Below are positions 26,446 through 35,205 of a DNA stretch of 64,000 nucleotides, piece after piece (positions within the stretch are counted from its first letter, which is position 1; every line of letters begins with the position of its first letter). Below the pieces are notes generated by a model, which was not told the origin of the DNA, made no database searches, and saw only the letters and a program-made list of their open reading frames with translations. A program made the translations under genes and the position numbers. This stretch comes from Methylophilaceae bacterium (GTDB lineage: Bacteria > Pseudomonadota > Gammaproteobacteria > Burkholderiales > Methylophilaceae), in the NCBI GenBank assembly GCA_009926205.1, contig RFPI01000003.1, forward strand, positions 1 to 64,000, read 5' to 3'.

Positions 26446-27221
26446 CTAAAAGCCACCTGCCTCACGCGCTCGAACAAGCATACTGCGCAAGCTGCCGCCA
26501 CATTCAGTGACTCCAAGTCGGACTGCATGGGAATTGCGATGATTTGGTGCGCTTGTTGCAATAAATCAGCAGATATTCCGGTGCCTTCATTACCCATTAG
26601 CAATGCTGTTGCGCCGCGCATATCGCATTGATATAGGCTTTCTCCATGCATAGCCGTGGCGAATACCTGACCATTAAAATCACGCACAAGCTGAGACAAA
26701 TCTGCACGTTCTACAACAGGTAACAAAAGTTGTGCGCCCTGCCCGCCGCGCAATGCTTTGGGGGACCATGCATCGGTACAACCGGTCGACAAATATACTG
26801 CTTGCACCCCTGCTGCCACTGCGGAGCGCATCATACTGCCTAAATTACCCGGATCTTGGATATCTTCTAGTAAAAGAATAAATTGCGCCGATGGCTCAAC
26901 CGGCAAATGTGGAATATCCACCAAAGCCATGACGCCTGATGGACTTGCTACCGGCGATAATTCCGCAAACATAAGCGAGGGAAACATCAAGCTAGGAATA
27001 TCTTGGTGGCGTTGAATAAAGTCTATGACCTCTTGTTGGCTCTCACCTTCAGAAATCAACAACAATTCAGGCTCGCCAAATTTGCTGATATAGGTTTCCA
27101 GCAAATGTACCCCATCGAGCAAGGTTTGACCGCTTTGACGCCTTTCTCTGGCTTGTTCAGTCAATCGCTTAAGCTGTTTAAAGCGCGGGTTATCTCGAGA
27201 GGTAATATGTTTAAATGTCAT
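26442..27221 (-). CDS. TrmH/SpoU-family RNA 2'-O-methyltransferase
   Basis: SPOUT-fold enzyme using S-adenosylmethionine. The 259 residues contain an N-terminal substrate-binding domain (SRDNPRFKQLKRL) and the three SpoU motifs: LLEDIQDPGNLGSMMRSA, LLMGNEGTGI and IPMQSDLESLNVAAA. This layout resembles RlmB-like and TsnR-like 23S rRNA enzymes, but the exact nucleotide cannot be told from sequence. No operon partner; monocistronic. Confidence 0.9.
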   Translation of the reverse strand: MTFKHITSRDNPRFKQLKRLTEQARERRQSGQTLLDGVHLLETYISKFGEPELLLISEGESQQEVIDFIQRHQDIPSLMFPSLMFAELSPVASPSGVMALVDIPHLPVEPSAQFILLLEDIQDPGNLGSMMRSAVAAGVQAVYLSTGCTDAWSPKALRGGQGAQLLLPVVERADLSQLVRDFNGQVFATAMHGESLYQCDMRGATALLMGNEGTGISADLLQQAHQIIAIPMQSDLESLNVAAACAVCLFERVRQVAFS

Positions 27222-27363
27222 GTGAATTTGCTTAAACTGCTAGATAAAATGATTTAATCGATAGCATTTTAATGCAAGCCTGACGGAATCAAATAAAATT
27301 CATCTTACTGGAATATGCAAAAGCAATAAGCTCGCATCTACGCCCAAGGAAATTATTCAGATT

Positions 27364-28002
27364 ATGCAAACAAGTTTTATCGTCCAAGCAATACAGTCAG
27401 TTTATCAAGATGTACTGACACACGAGGCTGATATTGAAAAACTCGATAGAGAGATTGGTGATGGTGACCATTACATTAATCTCAAACGTGGTTGCCAAAC
27501 CTTACAGCAACTCTGTCCAGAATTAGCAGAGCTTACCGCCCAACAAGCGCTACAAAAGATAGGTATGACGCTATTGAGCTCGGTAGGCGGTGCATCAGGA
27601 CCGCTATTGGCAAGTTTCTTTATCACCATGGCAAAAACCTTGCAGCCGACTGCAAGCCAAAAGGATATCGCCTTAGCCTTTGCTGAAGGGGTAGCCGCCA
27701 TTGGTCAACGAGGCAAATCTGGATTAGGTGAAAAGACCATGTTAGATGTACTCATCCCCGTTGCCGAGCAATTCAAACAAATGGTCAGTGATGGGCATAG
27801 TGCTCTAGAGATAGCTCAGCAATTACCTCATGTGGCTGCCGAAGGATTAGAATCTACCCGTCCCTTGCTTGCTACCAAGGGGCGCGCGGCAGGACTTGGG
27901 GAGCGTGCCATCGGTCATCTAGATGCCGGCGCAAAAAGCTGTGAGGTGATAATCAACAGTGTATGTCGCTTGGTGATAGCACAACAGAATAGCGAACAAT
28001 AA
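27364..28002 (+). CDS. dhaL: Dihydroxyacetone kinase, ADP-binding subunit DhaL
   Basis: The nucleotide-carrying subunit of split dihydroxyacetone kinase. The 212-residue protein has LDREIGDGDHYINLKRG, with the aspartates that bind magnesium and ADP, MTLLSSVGGASGPL, GEKTMLDVLIPV and LGERAIGHLDAGA, all as in E. coli DhaL. In PTS-type systems DhaL keeps ADP bound and is rephosphorylated by DhaM. It precedes dhaK by 9 nt (the reverse of E. coli dhaKLM), and no dhaM is nearby. Confidence 0.92.
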   Translation: MQTSFIVQAIQSVYQDVLTHEADIEKLDREIGDGDHYINLKRGCQTLQQLCPELAELTAQQALQKIGMTLLSSVGGASGPLLASFFITMAKTLQPTASQKDIALAFAEGVAAIGQRGKSGLGEKTMLDVLIPVAEQFKQMVSDGHSALEIAQQLPHVAAEGLESTRPLLATKGRAAGLGERAIGHLDAGAKSCEVIINSVCRLVIAQQNSEQ

Positions 28003-28011
28003 GGAATCACG

Positions 28012-29010
28012 ATGAAGAAATTTATCAATCAAGTCGATGACATTTTAGTAGAGAGCCTACAAGGCTTTGCAAAGGCGCATGCGGATATCGTTAAGCTCCA
28101 TCTATCACCCAACTTTATTACACGGCAACACAAAGCGCACAACAAGGTTGCCCTAATTTCCGGGGGCGGATCAGGACATGAGCCACTGCACAGCGGTTTT
28201 GTTGGTAAAGGAATGTTGGATGCAGCATGTCCTGGCTATGTGTTTACCTCACCCAGTCCCGATCAAATGCTAGCGGCGGCTGAAGCAGTGGAATGTGGCA
28301 AAGGCGTATTGTTTATCGTGAAAAACTATGCTGGTGATGTCATGAATTTTGAGATGGCTGCAGAGATGCTCTCCGTACCGAATGCCACGGTGCTGACCAA
28401 TGATGATGTTGCTGTTCTGAATTCAAGCTACACCACAGGTCGTCGCGGTGTCGCTGGCACGGTCATCGTAGAAAAAACACTAGGCAGTCTTGCAGAAACA
28501 GGCGCAGATTTAGCGCAATGTGTTGCATTTGGGGAAAAAGTGAATCAACGCTGCGGCAGTATGGGGGTCGCTTTGACGAGTTGCACTGTTCCTGCTGCGG
28601 GCAAACCCACTTTTGATATTGCTGACCATGAGATAGAAATGGGCGTAGGCATCCATGGTGAACCAGGACGTAAGCGAGAAAAACTAAGACCCGCCAATGA
28701 CATCGTCGAGGATATGATCAATGCAATATTGCATGACTTTGAGTCGCGCAATATCAGCCCTTCTCAAGGTGTCATTTTGCTCGTTAATGGCTTTGCCGCA
28801 ACACCGCTGATGGAGCTATATTTGCTCTACCATGCCGCGAGTGATCAACTGAAACAGCATGGAATCAATATTCAACGTTCTTTGGTGGGCAACTACACTA
28901 CCGCTCTAGATATGGCTGGTGCCTCGATTACCCTATGTGCTAGCGATGCAGAAATTTTGCAGCATTGGGACAGCCCTGTGCATACGGCTGGCTTGCGTTG
29001 GGGAATCTAA
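28012..29010 (+). CDS. dhaK: Dihydroxyacetone kinase, substrate-binding subunit DhaK
   Basis: Binds dihydroxyacetone as a hemiaminal on an active-site histidine, about H215 here in VGIHGEPG. GGGSGHEPLHSGFVGKGML and NYAGDVMNFE are typical. The 332 residues correspond to the DhaK part alone, with no fused DhaL domain. SD-like AAGGA precedes the ATG. With rpiA downstream (46 nt) the unit probably serves carbohydrate-phosphate metabolism in a methylotroph, though the phosphate donor is not shown here. Confidence 0.92.
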   Translation: MKKFINQVDDILVESLQGFAKAHADIVKLHLSPNFITRQHKAHNKVALISGGGSGHEPLHSGFVGKGMLDAACPGYVFTSPSPDQMLAAAEAVECGKGVLFIVKNYAGDVMNFEMAAEMLSVPNATVLTNDDVAVLNSSYTTGRRGVAGTVIVEKTLGSLAETGADLAQCVAFGEKVNQRCGSMGVALTSCTVPAAGKPTFDIADHEIEMGVGIHGEPGRKREKLRPANDIVEDMINAILHDFESRNISPSQGVILLVNGFAATPLMELYLLYHAASDQLKQHGINIQRSLVGNYTTALDMAGASITLCASDAEILQHWDSPVHTAGLRWGI

Positions 29011-29056
29011 GCAAAAACAATGGGTCTGATAAAAATCATATGGTTGGGGAATAAAA

Positions 29057-29731
29057 ATGAATGACAAACAGTTGGTCGCCATCGAAGCCAGTCAATTGGT
29101 GCAAGACGGGATGGTGGTAGGTTTAGGCACAGGCTCTACCGCCAATTTTTTTATTGAAGCCTTGGCCCAACGCCAACAGCAAGGCTTAAACATTAGCACC
29201 ATCGCCAGTTCTACGATTAGCGCAATCAAAGCCGCAGCATGTGGCCTTACATTAATCGACTTTGCGCAAGCCAGTCACGTCGATTTATATGTTGATGGTG
29301 CTGATGAAATCTCTCCTCATCTCACCTTATTAAAAGGGCGCGGCCAAGATTTGGTGATGGAAAAACTGCTTGCACACTATGCCAAATCGTTTGTCGTCGT
29401 CGCCGACAAAAGCAAACTAGTAAGCCGCATCGGTGAAAATTTTGTGATTCCCATTGAAGTCATGCCTAGCGCTTGGAAGATGGTGAAAGCGCAATTACTT
29501 GAGTTAGGTGCTACAGGTGACATTCGCCTCAATGCATCACAAGACAATGTTGCCGTGACTGCATCCGGTAGTTATGTGTTGGATATGCGCTTTCCCATTC
29601 AGTACGATGAAAAACGACTCAATGATTTATTGAACGCCATCCCTGGTGTTGTTGAACATGGAATTTTCTATGGATTGACGCAACAAGTGATTATTGCCGA
29701 TCAAGGTAAGTTAGAAATCAAGCAGGCATAG
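29057..29731 (+). CDS. rpiA: Ribose-5-phosphate isomerase A
   Basis: Interconverts ribose-5-phosphate and ribulose-5-phosphate; in ribulose monophosphate methylotrophs this helps regenerate the formaldehyde acceptor. The 224-residue protein has GLGTGSTANFFIEAL, ASS for sugar binding and YVDGADEISPHLTLLKG. The loop after LLKG reads GRGQDLVMEK where many RpiA have GGGGALLREK; the catalytic glutamate position is kept. The GGGGA before the ATG is a good ribosome binding site. A strong terminator follows. Confidence 0.94.
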   Translation: MNDKQLVAIEASQLVQDGMVVGLGTGSTANFFIEALAQRQQQGLNISTIASSTISAIKAAACGLTLIDFAQASHVDLYVDGADEISPHLTLLKGRGQDLVMEKLLAHYAKSFVVVADKSKLVSRIGENFVIPIEVMPSAWKMVKAQLLELGATGDIRLNASQDNVAVTASGSYVLDMRFPIQYDEKRLNDLLNAIPGVVEHGIFYGLTQQVIIADQGKLEIKQA

Positions 29732-29760
29732 AATTGCACAGAAGCAAATGCTCTTCAATA

Positions 29761-29789
29761 AAAAAGCCTAGATACACTAGGCTTTTTTT
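29761..29789 (+). terminator. Terminator after rpiA (and facing the EF-hand gene)
   Basis: AAAAAGCCTAG (29761-29771), loop ATACA, CTAGGC then seven T. The A-rich 5' side means it can also end transcription from the minus-strand EF-hand gene. Confidence 0.92.
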
Positions 29790-29811
29790 GTTGCGCATAA
29801 AAAACTAAATC

Positions 29812-30291
29812 TTATTTCTTTTTAGATTTAGTTTTTTTGGCATCTTTACCATGTTGATGCATAAACTCGTGCACTTCATCACGGGATACTGTGCCATCTT
29901 TGTCGGTATCAATAGCATCGAAGTTCTTTGCAACATTCTTCAGCTTTTTGGCTTCTTCACGGTCTAAAGTACCATCGGCATCTTTGTCTGCAGAGGCAAA
30001 TTCTTTGTCGCGCTTTTCATGCATTTTAGCGTGCTCAGCATCGCGACCACATGCATTCAACTCTTCTTTACTGACTGTGCCATCTTTGTCAGTATCCATT
30101 TTGTCAAAGTCGTGATCGCAAACTAATTTAGCCTCTTCACGATCAAGAGTGCCGTCTTTATCTTTGTCCGCTTGATCGAAACTCATCTTGTTATGCATTT
30201 TGCAATGCTCACCCATGTCGTCATGATCGGCATAGACAAGTCCTGCATTCAACAACAAAGCCAATAACAAACCACCGGTTAATTTTTTCAT
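29812..30291 (-). CDS. Secreted protein with four EF-hands
   Basis: A 159-residue protein with a signal peptide (MKKLTGGLLLALLLNAGLVYA, cleavage likely after A21) and four canonical 12-residue EF-hand loops at about 42-53, 66-77, 102-113 and 128-139: DKDKDGTLDREE, DTDKDGTVSKEE, DKDADGTLDREE, DTDKDGTVSRDE. All four have D at 1, 3 and 5, G at 6 and E at 12. Loops within a pair are only 12 and 14 residues apart, and the two pairs look like an internal duplication. The tail is lysine-rich. Periplasmic calcium or rare-earth binding is possible; no proline at loop position 2 as in lanmodulin. GGAG precedes the ATG by 8 nt. Confidence 0.85.
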   Translation of the reverse strand: MKKLTGGLLLALLLNAGLVYADHDDMGEHCKMHNKMSFDQADKDKDGTLDREEAKLVCDHDFDKMDTDKDGTVSKEELNACGRDAEHAKMHEKRDKEFASADKDADGTLDREEAKKLKNVAKNFDAIDTDKDGTVSRDEVHEFMHQHGKDAKKTKSKKK

Positions 30292-30342
30292 GTTTATTTC
30301 TCCAAATCATCATAAAAAGGCGTTCATGTGCTTGCGACGACA

Positions 30343-30385
30343 ATAATACGAAATAAGTTCCCTAAGCTCTATTGACCTACATCAA
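30343..30385 (-). promoter_or_regulatory. FNR/CRP-type box with -10 element in the EF-hand/rsuA gap
   Basis: TTGACCTACATCAA (30372-30385) matches the FNR/DNR consensus TTGAT-N4-ATCAA with one mismatch. On the minus strand a -10-like TATTAT (30343-30348) lies 23 bp away, the class II spacing, pointing to the EF-hand gene. On the plus strand TATAGC (30407-30412) is 21 bp away, so rsuA could be the target instead. Confidence 0.5.
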
Positions 30386-30443
30386 CCAAATCCTGCATTT
30401 CTAGAATATAGCTCAATAAAGTAACGCGTAGGGGAAATATGCG

Positions 30444-31193
30444 TTGACCTTTATAATGTCGACTATGACAAAAAAAATGACTTTAGAACGTATTTTGCAC
30501 AGCCAAGGATTTGGCTCACGTAAAGAGTGCCGCACTATGGTGCGCAATGAGTGGGTCAGCGTGCATGGCGAATTAATCACTGATCCTTTTGTAGAGTTCG
30601 AGCTGTCAGGTTTCCAATTTGAAGTGGAAGACGAGGTATGGCATTACCGTGAACAAGCCTATCTGATGATTAACAAACCGCCGCATTATGAATGTTCACA
30701 AAAACCCATCCATCACGCATCGATTTATAGTTTATTGCCTGAGCCAATTCGTGAGCGAGGGGTTCAATGCATAGGACGGCTAGATGAAGACACAACTGGC
30801 CTCATCTTACTTTCTGATGACGGTCAATTTATCCATCGTATGAGCTCGCCTAAATGGAAAGTACCTAAAGTCTATCAAGTCACCTGCAAACACCCTGTGG
30901 ATCCAGATCAAGTTCAAACATTATTGACGGGCGTGATGCTGAATGATGAGCTTGAGCCTTTACAGGCTTTATCCGTTGAACAAATTGACGATCTCACAAT
31001 CCAAATGACCTTAGCGCAAGGCAAATACCATCAGGTTAAACGTATGGTAGCTGCCGTAAGCAATCGCGTTGAGGCGCTGCACAGAGTGAAAATTGGCCCA
31101 CTGACCTTACCTACAGACCTAGCCCAAGGGGCTTGGCGTTGGCTAACAGAAGCCGAGGTTGAACTGTTGATGCAGTCCCCCAAAAATAGTTAA
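30444..31193 (+). CDS. rsuA: 16S rRNA pseudouridine synthase, RsuA type
   Basis: Makes pseudouridine in 16S rRNA (position 516 in E. coli). An N-terminal S4 domain (ERILHSQGFGSRKECR) is followed by the catalytic GRLDEDTTGLILLSDDG with the active aspartate, and by the YHQVKRMVAAV segment. Length 249. The TTG at 30444 has AGGGG 9 nt upstream, but in-frame ATGs at 30456, 30465 and 30477 are equally possible; homologues usually begin near the last. Separate from the rluB-type enzyme at 53.7-54.9 kb. Confidence 0.9.
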   Translation: MTFIMSTMTKKMTLERILHSQGFGSRKECRTMVRNEWVSVHGELITDPFVEFELSGFQFEVEDEVWHYREQAYLMINKPPHYECSQKPIHHASIYSLLPEPIRERGVQCIGRLDEDTTGLILLSDDGQFIHRMSSPKWKVPKVYQVTCKHPVDPDQVQTLLTGVMLNDELEPLQALSVEQIDDLTIQMTLAQGKYHQVKRMVAAVSNRVEALHRVKIGPLTLPTDLAQGAWRWLTEAEVELLMQSPKNS

Positions 31194-31223
31194 TTCCATC
31201 GTTTTTGCATCAAAGGGATATAC

Positions 31224-31748
31224 ATGAAGAGTTTTAGCTTTAGAAAAATGTTGCTGTTATGCCTGATAACCATCAGTGTTTGCTTTGCTGATGACGCTGA
31301 CAATTACCCATCCGTCACCGGCTTTGATATCAATCGATATTTGGGGACTTGGTACGAAGTTGCCAGACTTGACCACAGTTTTGAACGCGACTTAGACAAA
31401 GTCTCTGCAGATTACAGCCTCAGAGATGACGGCGGAATGAAAGTCATTAATCGTGGCTACAATATCAAAACCAAAAAATGGGAAGAAGCGCACGGCAAAG
31501 CTTTTTTTACTAAAACGCCGGATATTGGACGCTTGAAGGTGAGTTTCTTTTGGCCCTTCTACGGCGCATACAACATCATTGCCTTAGATAAAAATAACTA
31601 TGAGTGGGCGATGGTGACTGGCGGAAAAGATTATCTTTGGATTCTCTCTAGAAGTCCTCAAATGCCCTACATTATCAAACAACAATTGATTGCACGCGCT
31701 AAAGAAATGGGATTTGAGACTGACAAGTTGATTTACCCAACCCCCTGA
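31224..31748 (+). CDS. Bacterial lipocalin (Blc-like)
   Basis: Beta-barrel carrier of hydrophobic ligands. The 174 residues match E. coli Blc closely: FDINRYLGTWYEVARLDHSF, YSLRDDGGMKVINRGYN, FFWPFYGAYNIIALD and DYLWILSRSP. A signal peptide is present, but the cysteine region (ISVCFADD) has valine before cysteine and is not a normal lipobox. The protein may therefore be soluble in the periplasm instead of lipid-anchored like Blc. AAGGGA lies before the ATG; 31 nt after rsuA. Confidence 0.92.
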   Translation: MKSFSFRKMLLLCLITISVCFADDADNYPSVTGFDINRYLGTWYEVARLDHSFERDLDKVSADYSLRDDGGMKVINRGYNIKTKKWEEAHGKAFFTKTPDIGRLKVSFFWPFYGAYNIIALDKNNYEWAMVTGGKDYLWILSRSPQMPYIIKQQLIARAKEMGFETDKLIYPTP

Positions 31749-31807
31749 TGCGAGAACATTTTATCTAGCATAACGGGGAGTCATGAATGGATTGATAGTT
31801 TGCGGTT

Positions 31808-32413
31808 CTAATAAGAATCACTGAACCGCTCTATCAGCCCTTGCGCCTCCGCTTCAGGTAATTCAGCGATAATCTCTACTCGGTCAGAAAACTGCTTATC
31901 CAGCACACGTCCACCAAGCTTTTGCAACTCGCGGATAAAGTAATCCAATTGCTTAAAAGATAACTTTATATGGATGCGTTGCATTTCAACAAAAGGAATG
32001 ATTTCCCCAGCATCTATAGCCAACTTGGCTGTGCCCCCATAGGCGCGAGCCAATCCGCCTGTACCAAGATTAATACCGCCGTAGTAACGGATCACCCCGA
32101 CTGCAATATTAATTAAATCACGCCCTTCTAATAGCTGAAGAATTGGCTTCCCTGCTGTACCCGAGGGCTCACCAGCATCACTAAATCTTTGCACTATCCC
32201 TTGAGATGTTTTCAGCCTAAACGCATAGGCCAAATGACTAGCGCTTTGGTGCTCGGTGGCCATCGCGCGAAGAAGTTGCGCGACACTGCGCTCATCCGCA
32301 CAGTAGGCAGCAACAGCGATAAAACGGGATTTATTGATGGTTTGCTCGGCGTGACCTGCCTCGCGCAGACGACAATAAGCGATGTTAAATCTCCCCTTTG
32401 CGTGCCTGATCAA
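31808..32413 (-). CDS. YigZ/IMPACT family protein
   Basis: A 201-residue protein with the conserved IMPACT N-terminal domain: INKSRFIAVAAY, RFSDAGEPSGTAGKPIL and VIRYYGGINLGTGGLARAYGG. A C-terminal ferredoxin-like domain follows. E. coli YigZ is the closest named relative; eukaryotic IMPACT proteins act in translational control, but the bacterial function is not established. The ATG at 32413 lies within the end of the DUF302 gene, overlapping it by 29 bp. Confidence 0.9.
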   Translation of the reverse strand: MIRHAKGRFNIAYCRLREAGHAEQTINKSRFIAVAAYCADERSVAQLLRAMATEHQSASHLAYAFRLKTSQGIVQRFSDAGEPSGTAGKPILQLLEGRDLINIAVGVIRYYGGINLGTGGLARAYGGTAKLAIDAGEIIPFVEMQRIHIKLSFKQLDYFIRELQKLGGRVLDKQFSDRVEIIAELPEAEAQGLIERFSDSY

Positions 32414-32894
32414 TAATCTGTATCAGCACTTTTTCTAGCGCTTGTGCGGCTTTCTGAGCACGTTGTGTGGGATTTTTGATATGTTTTAAGTCGTGAGTGG
32501 GTCTATCGATGGCTAAATATAACTGACCATTTCGAGTGTAAAGACCAATTCGACAAGGTGCAAAAACGACAAATTCAGGATGATCCAAGAATATTTCTGT
32601 GCCCAGCCCCAAATTGCAAAAACTTCGGGTTTCTAACACGCCTTGGGGTGTCATGCCGCGCTGCAGCATATGCTCCCCGATAGGGAAATTGGCAGGATTA
32701 ACGAAATTCAAACCTTCAGAAATCACCTTTAAGCTAGTCACGACATCGTCATAACTGACTCCAGGTTCAACGGCGACTTCATAAATAGCATTATTTTCAT
32801 CCACGGCAGGCAGCGCTTGGGCCGCCTGAGTAGTGGGTAACAGTGTCAGCAAACTTAACAGCAGTATGACTAAAAAAGATGTTTTCATCGCCAC
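32385..32894 (-). CDS. DUF302 family periplasmic protein
   Basis: A 169-residue protein with a signal peptide (VILLLSLLTLLPTTQA) and a DUF302 domain (YDDVVTSLKVISEGLNF, then VVFAPCRIGLYTRNGQLYLA). Two cysteines remain in the mature part. The function of DUF302 is unknown. It overlaps the IMPACT-family gene and is probably cotranscribed with it. Confidence 0.85.
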   Translation of the reverse strand: MAMKTSFLVILLLSLLTLLPTTQAAQALPAVDENNAIYEVAVEPGVSYDDVVTSLKVISEGLNFVNPANFPIGEHMLQRGMTPQGVLETRSFCNLGLGTEIFLDHPEFVVFAPCRIGLYTRNGQLYLAIDRPTHDLKHIKNPTQRAQKAAQALEKVLIQIIDQARKGEI

Positions 32895-32945
32895 TCCAAG
32901 ATCTATGTGAGACTTTAGATGCTTATTGTAGCGAGAAAAGCTGGC

Positions 32946-34757
32946 TTATTCTTCTTTTGCTGCGCGTTTGCGTTCGTGTTCTAGCAAATGACGTTTACGA
33001 ATACGGATAGTCTTAGGAGTAATTTCTACCAACTCATCATCATCAATAAACTCAACTGCAGATTCCAAGGTCAATTGCACTGGTGGCACTAAACGCACTG
33101 CCTCGTCCGTACCTGATGCACGTACGTTGGTTAATTGCTTACCTTTAATAGGATTGACAATCAGGTCGTTATCGCGACTGTGGATACCAATGACCATTCC
33201 CTCGTACAGTTTCTCACCAGGCGATACAAACATACGGCCGCGATCTTGTAGTTTCCATAACGCATAAGCCACGGCTTCTCCGTGCTCAGCAGAAATCAAT
33301 ACGCCATTGCGGCGACCGGGCATGTCAGGTTTAACCGACGCATACTCATCAAAAATATGCGCCATCAACCCCGTACCACGTGTCATGGTCAGGAATTCAC
33401 TTTGGAAACCAATCAAGCCACGTGCAGGAATCTTGTATTCCAAGCGAGTACGACCGTTACCGTCAGATTCCATATTCTGCAACTCACCACGGCGGCGACC
33501 CAACTCTTCCATCACTGCGCCTTGTGTGTCATCTTCGACATCCACGGTCAATATTTCATATGGCTCACAACGCTCACCATTAATTTCTCTGTACACCACA
33601 CGCGGTTTACCTACTGCAATCTCAAAACCTTCGCGGCGCATGTTTTCTAACAAGATGGTCAAATGCAACTCACCACGTCCGGAAACACGGAATACATCGG
33701 CATCAGCGGTATCTTCAACACGCAACGCCACATTCACCAGCAATTCTTTCTGCAAACGGTCACGAATTTGACGGCTAGTCACAAACTTGCCTTCGGTTCC
33801 GGCAAGTGGAGATGAGTTCACCATAAAGTCCATCGTCAAGGTTGGCTCATCAACGGCCATCAAAGGCAAGCCCACAGGTTGGTCTTTGTCAGCGATGGTG
33901 ACACCAATACCAATCTCTTCCAAACCAGAGATAATCACGATATCCCCAGCTTCGGCTTCTTCAACGGGAACGCGTTCTAGACCCTTAAAGCCTAATACTT
34001 GATTAATTCGGCCTTGAGCAACTTGTTGGTCACCATTCATTACCACCACCACTTGACCGGGTTTTACACGGCCATTCTGAATCCGTCCTACCCCCAAACG
34101 ACCGGTATAGCTAGAGTAATCTAAAGCGGAAATTTGTAATTGCAGCGGCGCATTGCTATCACCCTTGGGTGGTTCCACGTGTTTAAGGATGGTTTCGAAC
34201 AAAGCACGCATATCGGTTGAGCTTTGCTTGATGTCTAAGGTAGCAAATCCATTTAAAGCTGATGCGTATACCACAGGAAAATCTAATTGTTCATCCGTGG
34301 CGCCCAAATTAGCGAACAAATCAAACGTTTGATTGATCACCCAATCTGTACGTGCGCCTGGTCTATCAACCTTATTAATGACCACAATCGGTTTTAAACC
34401 TTGCGCCAAAGCTTTTTTGGTCACGAATCGGGTCTGTGGCATTGGGCCTTCAACCGCATCAACTAGCAGAAGAACGCCGTCCACCATTCCCAATACGCGC
34501 TCTACCTCACCGCCAAAGTCAGCGTGTCCCGGCGTATCCACAATATTAATGTGCGTGCCTTCATAGTTCACGGCTGTGTTTTTAGCCAAAATGGTAATGC
34601 CGCGCTCTTTTTCCAAGTCATTGGAATCCATCACCCGTTCAGAGACGGCTTGGTGCGCGGCAAAAGTGCCAGATTGCTGCAACAGTTTGTCCACCATGGT
34701 GGTTTTACCATGGTCAACGTGGGCAATAATGGCAATGTTTCTTTGATTTCTAGACAT
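32946..34757 (-). CDS. typA: Ribosome-binding GTPase TypA/BipA
   Basis: EF-G-like translational GTPase acting in 50S assembly, especially in the cold or under stress. The 603 residues show G1 [10 protein letters not shown]3 [15 protein letters not shown] and G4 NKVDRPGA, with the TypA-specific C-terminal domain ([18 protein letters not shown]). Divergent from the rhlE helicase, another assembly and cold-linked gene. Confidence 0.98.
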   Translation of the reverse strand: MSRNQRNIAIIAHVDHGKTTMVDKLLQQSGTFAAHQAVSERVMDSNDLEKERGITILAKNTAVNYEGTHINIVDTPGHADFGGEVERVLGMVDGVLLLVDAVEGPMPQTRFVTKKALAQGLKPIVVINKVDRPGARTDWVINQTFDLFANLGATDEQLDFPVVYASALNGFATLDIKQSSTDMRALFETILKHVEPPKGDSNAPLQLQISALDYSSYTGRLGVGRIQNGRVKPGQVVVVMNGDQQVAQGRINQVLGFKGLERVPVEEAEAGDIVIISGLEEIGIGVTIADKDQPVGLPLMAVDEPTLTMDFMVNSSPLAGTEGKFVTSRQIRDRLQKELLVNVALRVEDTADADVFRVSGRGELHLTILLENMRREGFEIAVGKPRVVYREINGERCEPYEILTVDVEDDTQGAVMEELGRRRGELQNMESDGNGRTRLEYKIPARGLIGFQSEFLTMTRGTGLMAHIFDEYASVKPDMPGRRNGVLISAEHGEAVAYALWKLQDRGRMFVSPGEKLYEGMVIGIHSRDNDLIVNPIKGKQLTNVRASGTDEAVRLVPPVQLTLESAVEFIDDDELVEITPKTIRIRKRHLLEHERKRAAKEE

Positions 34758-34916
34758 GAGAGAGGCTCAATTCAACAATTAATATCAGATTAGTTGGGCA
34801 CGCCATTCAGCTTTAATTGGCTTTCAAGCCGTGCAAAAGGGCGCGATTTTATCACAACTCGCTTGCTAGCCTATTGAAGCATTGCGATAAATTACATCTG
34901 ATTAACATTATTTACT

Positions 34917-34944
34917 TTGACATATCAGTACATACCGCTATACT
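34917..34944 (+). promoter_or_regulatory. Strong sigma-70 promoter of the rhlE leader
   Basis: Perfect -35 TTGACA (34917-34922), 16-bp spacer, TATACT -10 (34939-34944). Predicted start is near 34951, about 255 nt before the helicase ATG. Confidence 0.75.
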
Positions 34945-34950
34945 GCGCGC

Positions 34951-35205
34951 TCATGTTTGTTGGCAGCGAAGTATTTGCCCCAAACCGACGTTATTTGCCC
35001 TAGCCCTCCAAAGCCCGTGTATTAAGGTGGCTTTCATATTTACTGGTTAGCGGCTGTGATGAACTCCGTGCGCCGGTATATCTTTTTCTTACCGAATTCG
35101 ATTGTTGCGCTGATTACCGAGGACTTGAGTCCAGCGATTTGCTGCACTTTAGCCCCGCGGCTCATGCCTGCTTGCGCCTTTATTTAGTTTGATTAAGGAT
35201 TATGA
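34951..35205 (+). promoter_or_regulatory. Long 5' leader of the first rhlE gene
   Basis: Roughly 255 nt of probable untranslated leader with no convincing reading frame. Visible structure: CGGTA (35074-35078) pairing with TACCG (35090-35094) around a U-rich loop; GGAC-TTGA-GTCC (35121-35132) enclosed by CGCT/AGCG (35109-35112 and 35133-35136); and TATTTGCCC twice in the first 60 nt. A cis-regulatory RNA for helicase expression is an inference. Confidence 0.4.

Noticed and set aside
29812-30291. Naming the EF-hand protein lanmodulin
   Set aside because: No proline at position 2 of any loop and low overall resemblance; only the short loop spacing is shared.
31224-31310. Lipoprotein signal in the lipocalin
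   Set aside because: The residue before the cysteine is valine, which does not fit a lipobox.
34817-35050. 77-codon frame in the helicase leader as a small protein gene
   Set aside because: It begins upstream of the predicted promoter, has no ribosome binding site and no conserved features.
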